A DNA stretch of 64,000 nt from Microcebus murinus (Eukaryota > Chordata > Mammalia > Primates > Cheirogaleidae), in the NCBI RefSeq assembly GCF_040939455.1, contig NC_134106.1, forward strand, positions 75,027,001 to 75,091,000, in the 5' to 3' direction. Shown here piece by piece: positions 43,143 through 55,071 of the stretch (positions within the stretch are counted from its first letter, which is position 1; the number at the start of each line of letters is the position of its first letter). A program made the position numbers and the translations under genes. Under the pieces are notes generated by a model. The model was not told the DNA's origin. It did not search any database and saw nothing but the letters and a program-made list of their open reading frames with translations.

Positions 43143-44779
43143 GATTGGAAGCAGGTCTTTTCAGACTATTCTGGTCGGAGACAACAGAATCCTTTCATCT
43201 GCACTTAAAGAAGATAGAGATTTCATAGGAGCTGATTGAAGAAGTAAAACCATTTTTTTTTTTTTACCCAGGAAGACTTTCAAAATGTTGTCCAATGCCC
43301 AAGGAGGATTTTGCTCACTGCTCTCCCTCTTCAAGGTTACAGAATTCAAGGTAATAGGATTGATTTGCTTTTTAAGAAAATATGCCAGATCTTTTACATC
43401 CAGGGCTTCTGGTGTCAGGCTTCTTGGCAGAAATAAGTGACACATATTGACCCAAAGGTCATGGTTGGAAAAGTTTCTGACCAAGCCAGACTGCCTGAAA
43501 CCTGCTCAAGAATGGAGATGGCTGTCTTTCCTGTTGGAAGGGTCTGGAGGCCCCTGAGCGCCCTTGGAGGACCTGCCTGTGCTGAGCTGGGGGCACCATT
43601 CCCTGCCGCTCAGGCCACAGCGCAGGAGCCAGCCAGAAGGTCGGGTGAGCCTGGGTCTCAGGCAGGCAGGACCGAGCTACTCTCTCTTGAATTTGCAAAG
43701 GCGCTGCATCTTCACTGTGGAGAGGATTCCTGTCTATAGACATGTGCAAAGTCCATCAAGCAAGCTGTATGTGTCACTGTATGCTTCACTGTGTGTACGT
43801 GCACCTTGATAAGCGTTCTAAAAGAGAAAAGAAGACTACTGGGGCAGGCCCAGCTCTCCAAAAGCACAGCACTACTGGGTGCCAGCCAGTTTGAGCCCCC
43901 GGGAAGTCCAGTCCTATCTGCTGCCCTACAGCTTTCAGAGCAGAGTGGGGCACATGGAGGACTTGATGACCGGAATCCCAAATCCTGCCTTCCACTGGCA
44001 TCCCGGGGAAAGTGTGTGCCAGGCTGAGACAAGCAAAAGGAACATTTTGCCCATTGGGGATCTGGACTCAGCGGCAGTGCAGGGCTGCCTGGGGACACGT
44101 GTGGGAAGACGCTGAGGGCTGGGAGGCTCTGGGTTCAAAACAATTCCCTGCTCCAGGTCTGGGGAGAAAAGATTCCAAGGAATGGGGGTAGGAAGGCTCT
44201 GCTCCCGATAGATACCAGGCCCTCCCTACCTTATGTCACTCTAGGCTCCTGGCTGGGGAGGCCCCTCCCATGGGGACTTCTGACCCCTTTGCTCCAACAC
44301 CTTGGCACAGGGATGTCCCCATTAAAATGACCCTAAACATGAACTCATGCCTGGGAGGCTGCTCCTTCTCCCTCCCCTAGACAGAAGCCACACCTGTGAG
44401 GGGACTGGGCGGCAGTTAGCAGGCTCAGGCAAGACCCAGGACTCTTGGGACAGTGGCATGCGCACAATAGGCCTTGAGGCCAGGTCAAAAGAATGCGCAG
44501 GAAGTGCAGGACCAGGGTGCCCACAATGCAGTGAGCCACTGGTGAAGTTGAAATGCCCTGTTTGCTGGAGTGAGACCTGGGCCAATGGATGTAATCCCTC
44601 AAGGCGGATTTGGACCAGGTCACAGAGTCACAATCCCCAGAGCACCTGGGACTGTTCTGAGGCTAGGCTGCTGCACAATCCCACTCAGGGCAGACGCTGG
44701 CTAGTCCCAGCCTCCCGCTCCTGCTCCGCTGGGCCCTGAGAGGTGACAGGGATGTGGTCAGACGTACACACTCTGGCGG
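43143..44779. other. Unassigned sequence
   Basis: No gene or named repeat. A T13 tract lies at 43253-43265. Overlapping frames on both strands (for example 43712-44098 minus, 44347-44739 plus) lack motifs. Confidence 0.4.
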
Positions 44780-44996
44780 TGGGGCACGGCCTGGCTCCAT
44801 GCCCAGGCTCTGCCATGCTCTTGGGCAAGTGGCTTAGGTGCTCTGTGACTTGGTTTACCTATCTGGACACTTGGGGTAATGATGGCAGTTACTTCAAAGG
44901 GTTCTTTGTTCTGAGGTGAACACTGGTTATGAGATGCTTTGAACAGTGCTTCACACATAGCAAGTACCCAATGGTTAGCTGTCATCACAGGTGCAG
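44780..44996 (+). repeat. MIR SINE
   Basis: A nearly complete forward MIR: CAGGCTCTGCCATGCTCTTG (44804-44823), CTGTGACTTGGTTTACCTAT (44841-44860) and GGGGTAATGATGGCAGTTAC (44873-44892). The 3' words AACAGTGCTTCACACATAGC (44942-44961) follow. Confidence 0.88.
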
Positions 44997-45189
44997 TTAT
45001 AGGGAGACCAGGTGGGGGGTGGGTGAGACACCCCGTGGAGCTGTAGGCCCATCCTTCTCCCTTCTCCACGCTCCTGAAACAGCCTCCTCCCTGGGAATTC
45101 CACCAGAGAATTGTGCTGCGGTCTTTCTGCTTCCTGGCTGCGAGATCTGGAAGAACAGAGCCTCCCTAGCATGTCCTACTTCTAAGCAT

Positions 45190-45252
45190 TTTTATGTTCT
45201 CATCTGTGCCTGGCATATGGTAGGACCTCAATAAATACTTGGATTAAATTAA
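45190..45252 (+). repeat. LINE L2 or MIR 3' end
   Basis: CTGTGCCTGGCATATGGTAG (45204-45223) followed by GACCTCAATAAATACTTGGA (45224-45243) is the shared 3' terminal pattern of L2 and MIR elements. Too short to separate the two. Confidence 0.7.
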
Positions 45253-46254
45253 TTTTTTAAGGAAAATGACCACTTAAACTACTAAAAAAAATCATGGGGT
45301 TGCATAAGCTCTCTGATGTCTGCAATGGAATATGACACCTTTATGGTGTATTTTAAGAATGGTGACCCAAGTTTGATCTTGTTTAGCCACTAGATAAGGG
45401 GTGATTAGAAGAGCTAATTCTTCCCAAATCTACTTTAAGAGATGAGGTCGAGTGGTTACTATAATTCTGCCTTTCTGGGTCCTTTTCAGTAATACGTGTA
45501 ATCACTTGATAACATGCCCAGAAACAAGGGCCTTCAACATTCTGATATATTATATCTTATCCTTGGTAATAAATTCTCCTAAGTACTTAGGGCTTGCCTC
45601 AGGAAAGATGGAGTTTCTAAGAAAAGGAGAGCAAGTGATAGAAGTTACCCCCCAGAATGAGAGGCCATCCTCTCGCTTTGCTATTTCCCCTTCTGGTCTC
45701 ACCCAGTGGGGAATTTTCACAGTCAGCCCATCACCTCCACCCTCTGAACTCCTGTTGTTTATAGACAACTTCATGCAACCATTTTATTCAGTCCTGAAAG
45801 GTAGGGATGAGTCAGCGTTTTGGCAGCCAGCAACAGAAACAAAGTCTGGCTAATTCAGCTCAAAGAGAACATCCTGTAGGCCTGGGCGCCAGGCTCAGCA
45901 TCCTGCAGGCAGCCTGGAGACCCGGCCCCATGCGCTGTTGGCCCGGCAGCCGAGTACCACGGCCACGGACACCGACATGCTCCTGCAGCCTCAAGGATGC
46001 TGCCCTGCAAAGGGCCCTCCTGGCCTTTCGCTCTATAATCAAAATGCTGGGAAAGAGCTTGGATGGGCTGAGCTTTAGGCCCTGGGCCTGCCCTCAGCTG
46101 CAGCACAGAGAGAGGAAGCTTCCAAGGTGGCAGGGGCCGTGGGTGGCAGGCACACAAAGGGAACTGGTGGGGATAAGGGCTGGGGACTGGGTGCTGGACA
46201 TCCCTCCTCCTGGAAAGGGTGAACAAGGAATGTGCAGGATTTTTAGGAAGAAAA
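45253..46254. other. Unassigned sequence
   Basis: No gene supported. Frames of 130-153 codons at 45452-45853 and 45807-46310 overlap each other and antisense frames, and carry no motif. Confidence 0.4.
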
Positions 46255-47740
46255 GTCAAGTGTACTAAAAGCATCAAAACCCAAATGTGCTTGGTGGATA
46301 AAAACACCACACACCTCAGAAACCATCTAGGAAAAATGACAATTCTTCCTAAACTGATAGATAGTCATTGTAATCCCAAACGAGAACTCCAAATAACTTT
46401 TTGGGAAGCTTAAACTAATTCTATGATGCATATAGAAGAGAAAAATGTAGAATAGCCATGGCAATTTTGAAAAATAGGGACAAGAAATTTAAAACATATA
46501 CAACTATAGTGAGTAAAACAATATAGATTAAAGAACAGGATCAATGGAAGAAGGAAGAGTGGAGAAATAGCCACCTATATGAGAGTGTATTGTCAAAGGG
46601 CCATTTCAGGCTGGTGGAGAAAAGATGTCAGGACTGGCTATTACGGGAAAAATTATTAGATTCATACTGTGTATCACTAAAAAAATTAATTTCAAGTGGA
46701 TTGAGATTTTTAAAACACCAAACTGTAGGGTTACATGAATAAATACAAGAAAATATATTTAAAACTTTTGCATAGTGAAGTCTGGCATCTTAAGATACAA
46801 AATACAGAAACCTTTGTAAGAATGACAAATCTGACTTCTGAAATGACAACTTCTACATAAAGTAAACCACACGCAGTTAGAAAATATGCAGCAAAATAAA
46901 AACATGTTCACAAAAAAGGCTGTGTATGCTTTGAATACTTGTAGCTGCTTTATTTATCATAGTCTCAAACTGGGAAGAATGCAGGTATCCCTTAGTAACA
47001 CAATGGACAAAGTGTGGTTTGTTCATACAGCAGAAGACTACTCAGTAAGAAAAAGGAAGAAATTATTGTTGATTGTAACATGGATCTCAAAAATACTATG
47101 CTGAGCACTGTATGATTCCATCCCATAAACTTCAGAACCAGGTAAAACATAATTTCATGGAAAAAAATCTCAAAATAGAGGTCACCCCTGGGGGCAGGAG
47201 GGGAGGGATTGCCTGAGAAGGAACAGGAGAGAACTTTCTGGGGTGACAGTAATGTTCTTTATCTTGATAAAGGGTTGGGTGACAGCTGTATCCTTGGTCA
47301 AAAGATGTGTTTTATTGTATGTAAATTTTATCTTTGAAGAAAAAAAATTATAAAAAGTTAATGAACTCTAAATGATAGGTATGCTGATGCAAAAAATGAG
47401 GATTAATGGATGGATATAAAATGCAAGTGTAGCAACACATTAAAGGTAGAAGCTAGGTAGTGAGTATAAAACTCTTTCAACTCTTCTGTACATTTGACAT
47501 TTTTCATAACAAAGTGTCAGGGGAAAAAGATAAGCAACAGACCAAAGGAAAAATATTTCCAACATGTAAGAGATTTTTGCCCAGAATTTTTAAAAAGCTA
47601 ATTATCAATAGAAAAACTAAAGACTCAATTGAAATTTAGCAAAGACCTTCCAAAAAAAGGCAAATGCCAAAAATGCCTAAAACCACCATCCTACTCATAA
47701 ATAGAAAAATTCAAATTAAACCAACACTGCCGCTCACTCC
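46255..47740 (+). repeat. Old LINE-1 (L1M) ORF2 end and 3' UTR
   Basis: This is a very diverged L1 in forward orientation. Recognisable pieces include AAGGGCCATTTCAGGCTGGT (46597-46616) and ACAATGGACAAAGTGTGGTT (47001-47020). The 3' UTR words AATGTTCTTTATCTTGATAA (47251-47270) and GTTTTATTGTATGTAAATTT (47309-47328) follow. A second, related ORF2-like piece (47540-47740) follows in the same direction, so this may be two copies or a rearranged one. Confidence 0.7.
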
Positions 47741-48839
47741 TCACCCACCAGGCTGGCATCAGCATGCAGGTGTCTGACGGTGTTGCAGGGTACGTGGGTT
47801 TCCTGCCTGCTGCCGGGGGCTGGGTGAGGTGGAGCAGCCGCTTAGACAGTGCATGTGAGTCTGCTGAAGCTCATCGCCCACTTCCCTCTCCCATGAGCAG
47901 GGTACCGGGGAGCAAACACTTACACCCGTGCTCCGGCCCTTGCCACAGTCGTTAGAATGAATTGGAGTCACCATGGCCAGATCTGACCTATTGCTAATTG
48001 AGAACCACACATGCAGTTACAGCACTTACAGAAACAGCAAAACTGCCACCGTACAAGTACCCACACATACACTCTGCAGGTGACAGGGTTGGGCAAGATG
48101 CAAACTGATATCTTGATGAGGAGGTAGGACTGGGAGTGGCAGCTGGAACAACTTGATTTGAAATGAATATAATTTGAAATAGTGAATTAAATTTACAAGA
48201 CCATATTCATGTACTGCTCACTTAATTAAAAGCATTAATGTATTACTAGTTTAAAACAAAGCTCAGTCACTTTCCTAGCGCTTAAAGTAGCTAGCTAATT
48301 ATGTACTTATTAGGATTTTATGGCCTGTATCCCCAAACCAGGACTTCATTTCTCTCAATCATCCCTAAATCAATTCCCATCCCCTGCACACGCTGGGAGC
48401 TCAGATCTCCGAGGTCCTTTGTGAGGCTGTCAACATTGGGGCCCACGACCTGTTCCATCCTGAGCAGGTGCTGCAGACAGTCCTTTCTTCTACTGTGAGA
48501 TGGGTTAGATGGCCGGGCACCTGCCATAATCACTCATCGATACAGTGCAGAACTGGGTCCTAACTCTTCCCACCCACCCACCCAAGAGCTGAGTCATATG
48601 GCACTACGTGGGCAGAATACTTTGTCACCAGTCACTTCAAATCTTTAGAGTGGTTTGCTTTTAAGTATACTGCACAGATTCATCTTCAAGCAAGCGTTTA
48701 CAAGAGCTACTCACAGCTAATACAATCTATGACTGATAAAGACAGATGTGTGCGGGTGTGTATATGGTGTGTGTATGTTTGTATATAACTTCAGCTGCTT
48801 CTCTGCCACGCTGTGAAAAGAAATCAAACAGCTCACCAA
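47741..48839. other. Unassigned sequence upstream of the 3' UTR-like region
   Basis: No gene or named repeat. A degenerate GT tract lies at 48748-48786. If the minus-strand transcript described below is real, this is intergenic DNA just beyond its 3' end. Confidence 0.4.
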
Positions 48840-48853
48840 AACTAGTTGAAAGT

Positions 48854-48859
48854 TTTATT
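48854..48859 (-). terminator. Candidate polyadenylation signal AATAAA
   Basis: TTTATT on the plus strand is AATAAA on the minus strand. It lies at the left edge of the repeat-poor region and would place cleavage at about 48825-48845. The hexamer alone is common in AT-rich DNA, so the support comes from its position. Confidence 0.35.
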
Positions 48860-51290
48860 TATATAAAATTCATTAAGGACATAAAAGATTGAGTTTATTT
48901 AAAAAATCTGCAGTTATTTACAGCAGTATTGCACAAGTAAAGTGGCAATTACCCTGTCAAAATTCGTCAGTGCAAAACACAAGTAAGCCAGGGAAATTGC
49001 AATACAAATGCTACATATGCTGGGTCCTAGGAAACAGGTTAGTGAAGGATCAGTATACAAACAGATCAGTGCTATTTATAAATGGGTACCTGATGAGTTC
49101 TGATACAGTAACTAGTGGTCACAGAACCTGGACATAAAACCTAAGAAAGCTTCTAACGTCTGAAAGTCCCAAATAAAAGTAGTCAAGTTACTTAGCTGGG
49201 AGCTTGAGGATGCTTCTTACACACAATGCTGTTTGAACTAGACCCCAAATGATTCAGCGTTGCGTGGGGACAAATCCCGCACACACGTGTGTGCCAGATG
49301 ACACACACAGGCACCAGGCTAAATCAGCAGGGATGGCACAACCACCCACACGGAACCACTAGGACGTCTCCCTAGAGCTTCCATGAGCTTTCACATCTTG
49401 ACACCCAGTCCTGGGGTCCCCCAGCCTCTCTGGAAGTGGAGGGCATGGACCTGAAGAAGCAGGCTGACCAAATGCAGTGACCAAATGGGTGGGGAAGGGG
49501 ATGTACAGTTTATTCCACACCTCAAAGCACAGGGAGCCACACAGCAAGGGCAGGGGGACCCCAACTATCATCAGTTGCCAACAAGGAACTGGTTAGTGGC
49601 ACGAGGTGGTCTTAGGCAGGAGCCCCCTGACCCACCTTGCCCTGGACAACCAACCCCAAGGCAGCATCTCCAGAGGTGGCACATTTTCATGTCTCTCAAC
49701 ACTGAGCAGTCAGGGATAAATTTTTCAGTGACAAAAATCTTTCCCATTTGCCAATAATACACTTTATAAGATAAGGCCTGGAGTTAGCAAAACTCGCTTC
49801 TATGAGAAGCTAGCTGCTCTGAACAAAAGGAAGGTTGCTAGGTATTTCTCCGGCGTGGACTTTTGTAGCCTGCCAGATTGACAGCTTCTCATTGGCATCT
49901 AAACACAGACTTTACTAGAGGGGCAGCAAAGCCCAAGAACTGAAACCCATTTGGCTGGAAACACCAGGACCCGAAGCTGGAAGACCACGAGGTCTGCAGG
50001 GAGCTCACCAGTCTCCACCTCACGCCTTGGGGTTAAAGCAATCTGTGGGGATGGCGGGGGTGTGGGGGATGGGGATGTCAACACTTTCCAGAACTTAAGA
50101 CATTAAATAAGCAGAAAATAAATATACAATATTTCTACAAGTTACAGCATTATGAAACAGTAGGACACATTACACAGAAAAAGAATCTACAATATTTACA
50201 ATCCTCAGTTCTGAAAAAGTTTAGAAAAACAGTGATTTTTACTCATTTATGCTGTACAAAATTTTACAAGAAAAGGTAAAGAAAACACAATTGCACACAG
50301 ACATCTGGCTCAGTTGATAAGTAAAATATGACAAACTAATCTAATAAATAGTCAAAATATATACAATATTAAGAAGGGGAAACAGCAGAAAACTGTATTC
50401 CACTGTGTACTGTTTTTTTTTTTGTTTTTTTTTAACTCAGAAGGAATTTTAAACTAATTTCTCCACATCCCTCTCCCGCCCTCAAATTCTTCATCAACTC
50501 GTTTCTGGGAAGGAAATCTGAAGAATCACTCATGAAGTTATTTTGTGTGTGTTTATTGCATTTCGTGTTGAGTCACAGGACACTTTTTACAAACCTCACA
50601 TGGGGAGAGGTTGTCAAGGCACAAAACCCGCATTAAGTTTTCAAAAAAAGGGATCTAGTTAATTTTTTTTCTACAAAAAACATTAAAAAATTATAATAAA
50701 AAATAAAAAGTCAAAGGTATACCCATGGTAGGTAGGCATCCTTTCGGTAAGGGAGGCATCTTGATAAACAGATACATACAGTACAGAGACAGCCAGCCAG
50801 CTCTCTAAGTTCCGGTGCCAACATCCCGTCCTTTAATACTTCTTCAATTCATAGAATCTCTTATTTCCTCAGGAGCTGCCTCCACAGCCATCCTGGAGGC
50901 CGAGAGGGCTGCTGGGCCAGAGGTAAACAAGCCCTTGGGCACCACCGGCAAGCCGAGCCTCCTGCGGCCGCACCCCGGGCTCCCAGGAGCCCTGGAGCTG
51001 AGGGGACAGAGTAAAGTGCTCCGGTCGCAGAGAGACTGGCACATGAGCACGCGGGTCCTGGGGGAGGGCCCAGAACCAAACTCGTCTTTGGTGTGTGTGT
51101 CCAGCAGGCCCACAGCTGCCGCTCTCCCACCACTTACAGCCCAGGACGCGGTGTGACCCTACAAGCGGGTTCAAGACACGCCAGGGAACGAGCCGAACAG
51201 CTTTACAAATATTCAAAAGCCCAAGGACGATTTTGAGGAAAAGGAAAAATTTTTAAAAAGAATTATCTGGAATCAAATCACCTCTACCCT

Positions 51291-51334
51291 AAAAGTATAT
51301 ATGCAGTATATATATATATATATATGTATATAAA
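51291..51334. repeat. (TA)n microsatellite
   Basis: GTATATATGCAGTATATATA and onward to GTATATAAAA is a short interrupted TA repeat within the presumed 3' UTR. Confidence 0.85.
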
Positions 51335-53068
51335 AATTATGAAGATACAAATGAATAGATTTTTCCACTTAATTTAATGATGTGAAAACACTAGTTTCTC
51401 TACGGGGCAAAAGTAAATATGACTGTTGTTGGCACTGCTGACTCATCTGAAAAGTCATGAATTTCTTTTAAAAAGTTGCTTAATGACTGAAAGTTTTCAA
51501 AAATTTTAAGAGTTACAGGGCTCACAGAATCCTCTCCCCTTCCTTCTGCAGCTCCCTCATCTGTCTCCTTCCTGGGTCTCCCCCGTGTCTGTCTACCTTT
51601 GAAATGACTGACTGGGCTTCCTGCCCACCGCAATCCAAACGGCAGGTACAATCCTAAGGGCAGGTACGAAGAAAAGCGCCCCTGCAGAGGCGGGGGCATG
51701 AGTGGCCTGACAAAGCCCAACTAGCCCAAGAAGAATGGAACAAGAGACTTCTGCCCAACGAAATTCTTCTACAGTTGGTGGAAGAGGGATTAAGCCTGTA
51801 TTTCAAAGTGGGCTGTCAGGAATGGGGACCAAGTGCCAGGCATCACAGGCCAGATAGACTCTGGCCTGTGGAGTAAAAGCCAGGAGGCCTGGCAAGTGGC
51901 CATCTGAAGCCCCACCCAGGGACTGTACCAATCCCCACGAGGGCGCGAGCTTGGACACCTGCAGCAGGACTGTGCTGCACGTGGGCATGGTGACCATCTG
52001 CAACCTGCTGCTGACAATACATCCTGTGACCACGGGAAAGCCTGCAGCCAGAAAAGCCAACAGCGCAGAGGAGCGTGACACTTGTCTGCTGTTAGGACTG
52101 CTATTACCCCTTCAGAATACTTGTGAACGATGCCCCCACCAAAACTGAATGAAAACCAGCACCTGGTGCTTTTGTTAATAATAGACTGATGGATCTGTGT
52201 GATACAGGCAAATATTAACTCTTGTTCTGATCCCATTACATTTTATCATGAAAACGCACTGGACCAAATTTGTGCATCTGAGTCCAGACTAGAGGAGCAT
52301 CACAAAAAGTAGATCAAGAAAGATACACAAAAATAGTCTGAAATTTTGCCACAGATGCAACTGAATTTAAGGAGCTACATATTTACAAAAAGGGAGTGGC
52401 ATACTAATGCAGGCTGACAACAGACCTTTTGCCCCTTTAATCAATTTCATTTCACAAGAATTCTTTTGGCATTAATAATAATTGAAAAAAAGATGAAAGA
52501 GGCAATGGCAGGGAAGAGAGAGGGCATATCATACTTCTCCCTGTTTAAAACTTCTGTAATCTCTAAAAATAAACTAAGGCAGCTTTGTAAATTAGCTGGC
52601 TCAGTTTCCACTGCAGGGTTTACATAATCCTCTGAGATTAGGCAATAGGTTCTTAAATTTTTAGTACAAAAATCGTTCATGAGTTGGTTAAAAAGTTTCC
52701 ATTTCCTTTTTGAAAAACCTGTTCTTATTAAAGAAGGTGGGGGGGGGAAAAACACACCACATGTAAACACCATTCTTGCATAAAATCCTGCTCCAAAGAA
52801 CCATGGTTTGTACATTTAAAAAAAGAAATCCTCCCTCATTTACATTCACAACTTCCATTAGAAAATTCTGCTGTGTCGAGGAACAGAAAGGTCAAGTTCA
52901 CATCCAGCTCGATGTCTTCTGACCACGTGGCCCGCCCCTCCGCAGGCCGCCTCCTCTGGGAAAGAACCGCTGGCTGCAGAGGAATGGCACCAAGAGACGG
53001 CGGTGCTGGGGCTTGTGGGTTTGAGCGAGTGAAATGTCTGCACGGATCCTGGCTCCGCAAAGAGCTCG

Positions 53069-53167
53069 TCAATGCCTCCTCCATATCAGGCGGACAATGT
53101 AATGTAACAGTCGCAAGATAACCATTTGAGGGTGGTCTTCGTCTGCTTGGTAATTATTCAAAAATAC
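53069..53167 (-). CDS. Terminal coding exon of an unidentified gene (partial)
   Basis: A strong splice acceptor lies just upstream: on the minus strand a pyrimidine-rich stretch ends TTTTGTTTCAG, with the AG at plus 53168-53169. From 53167 only one frame is open. It encodes 32 residues, beginning [14 protein letters not shown] and ending V-R-L-I-W-R-R-H, then TGA at 53069-53071. The other two frames hit stops within the first few codons. The peptide has a charged, Pro-containing start and an amphipathic, Leu/Ile/Arg-rich end, as a C-terminal helix would. I do not recognise the protein. The preceding exon must lie beyond 64000 or is too small or plain for me to see. The long repeat-poor tract downstream fits its 3' UTR. 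Confidence 0.55.
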   Translation of the reverse strand, partial: VFLNNYQADEDHPQMVILRLLHYIVRLIWRRH

Positions 53168-53766
53168 CTGAAACAAAAGAAAAGAAGGCTTTTCTTAGTT
53201 TCTCCCTGATTTTGCGGGCAGGGAGGAGAGGGGAGGGTACCCATATTTAAGTGAATGACCAATCCCATCTTAATTGCTATGGAAGGCACCCCTTAAAGAG
53301 CAGTGTGTTGTCTAAGTGCAATTCCTCCCCGAGACTGCTACAGGAACTTGTTTCCATCTCCCCTGCAAAGGGAAGATGTCACCATAGAAAGGGCAGGCAT
53401 ACCAAATGATTTTTTTTTTCCTTAAAAATAGAAAGAAAGAAAAAAAAAAAGCAACCAAAAGAACGTTCAGGAAACTCAAAGAGGGACCCTGAATCCCAGT
53501 GCTCAGGACGGCAGACTTGGAACAGAGCTGGAGAACAGCCGCCCTCAGTCACTGGAGCTGGTCTGTCATGGAAAGAGGCAGGGCGGGCGCAGAGGGACAG
53601 AAGGAAGGACAGGATGCGCTTGGTAGATGTGTAGGAACCATCTTACCACCCAAGTCAGCTGGCATTCAAATATGTTTCAGACTCTCCCCAAGGGTGAATT
53701 TCTGGTAGCTGTAATTTATTTGAGACACCAGTGATTTGGGGTAATTTGCCCTAAGAAGCTAAATAA

Positions 53767-53788
53767 AGTGGTGCAGCAATGCACCACT
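53767..53788. other. Perfect 9-bp inverted repeat with GCAA loop
   Basis: The arms AGTGGTGCA (53767-53775) and TGCACCACT (53780-53788) are exactly complementary around a GCAA tetraloop (53776-53779). In RNA this would be a stable hairpin closed by a GNRA loop on the plus-strand transcript; the minus-strand loop would read TTGC. It lies in the presumed last intron, about 600 bp upstream of the terminal exon. It may be a chance palindrome. Confidence 0.6.
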
Positions 53789-55052
53789 GCGCCTCTGGCC
53801 GCTCAGCTGCGATAAACACTGGGCCCCAGCGGGGTGCCCACCATCACAGACACCCCCACCCTCCCATACTCCAGTGTTGTGGGGGGAAAAGTGCAATTAA
53901 GAACAGAAAAAGCCTCTCTGCCAGTGACCACTGTATGTGGATTACAAGCTAAGAAACTGTGCAAAAGGAAATCGCCGGGTTACTCAAAGCTTTCAGAGTC
54001 CTCAGGCCTTCCAGAGCACCCACCTTTGGGTTCTAATCCATTTGGTGGGTAAGTGCAAGGTGAGGATTCGGCGTGGCCGAAGAAAGCAGCAGAACACATC
54101 TGCCCCAGCGCTATGAGCCACCACCCGTTTCACTGTTCCAGTCTGAGATCTGCCCCGGTCATTTCCTTAATGACTAACCCACACTTAAGACCAGCTGTGT
54201 GACTGTCTAGTTCTCCACGAAGTTCTTTCTCGTTCTGGTGGGGGAGGCTTCCAACACACCACTGTGGGAACCACTGACCATGCATCGGGCTGAGACAACC
54301 CTCCCCTCGCAGACCCCAAACGGCCCCCACGGACACCAGCTGCAGCGGGAGCTCCCTTCTCTCCACTGTTTACACAAGCTCTCCAGCGCTTGTTTGACAG
54401 AACGGGATTGTGATAAGGCCAGGGCATTTCCCCTTTTCCTTCCATAACAAGATTGGAGGAAATCAGCTTTATGTAAGCGATTCCTGTAGAGGCACCCTGT
54501 AACCACAGTCTGTGATTTTTATCTGTTTTACACACAAGATTGCTTTGTTTTGATTTAACTTTCAAAATTACTCTGCTGCTTCTGTGTGAGAATAATTTAG
54601 GGGAAGGTTAATTTTAGTGTAGACTAATATTAATAGATTGAAAGAGAGGCTTATTCAAAATAAAACCACGACTTACTAAAACGAAGAAAGGGTGTGCTAT
54701 GATGGGCTAAGTCATCAATCCAAGGTGGGAAGTCTCGTGACAACCTAGCGTCATCGCTGTCCTCAGCGTGTCCCGAGGAGGGGGCTGACTGGGTGTGTAC
54801 AGTCAAAGTGACACCCACAAGGGGACTACTGGGTCACGGGAAGGCCAGACCCCAATTGCTTACACTTGGCAAGTTTCATGTTCTAGCACAGGCAGCTTCT
54901 GAGAGCAGAACTCTCCCACCCACTGTCTGAGGGCAGTAGGCGGCGGTGACCAAGGGTCAGTAAAGTCACCTTCTAGGAGAATCTTACCAAGCTTCTAGAG
55001 GTCTGCTTCCTGCTCAGCTTTAAGGGATTCAGAGGTAGTATTCAATGACATG

Positions 55053-55071
55053 CGGGAGGGGGGAGGGGGGG
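55053..55071 (+). other. Potential G-quadruplex
   Basis: GGGAGGGGGGAGGGGGGG contains four or more runs of three G separated by single-base loops, the pattern favoured for stable G-quadruplexes. On the presumed minus-strand transcript it would be C-rich, so any effect would be at the DNA level. Confidence 0.6.

Larger units (their letters stand above)
48845..53068 (-). other. Probable 3' UTR of a minus-strand gene
   Basis: From the stop codon at 53069-53071 leftwards, about 4.2 kb is free of the Alu, L1, L2 and MIR copies that fill the rest of the window. It has the AT-rich, mildly uneven composition of a mammalian 3' UTR. Polyadenylation hexamers (AATAAA on the minus strand) lie at 48854-48859, a likely end, and at 50552-50557, a possible earlier end. 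A (TA)n tract at 51307-51331 and a G-rich run at 52738-52747 lie within it. The extent is inferred from repeat depletion and hexamers only. ORFs inside (for example 51790-52236) are not credible. Confidence 0.45.

Noticed and set aside
45807..46310. 150-codon frames on both strands
   Set aside because: Mutually antisense, no recognisable domain, not bounded by splice signals.
49485..49757. 90-codon plus-strand frame in the presumed 3' UTR
   Set aside because: Opposite strand to the presumed transcript, no motif, overlapped by antisense frames.
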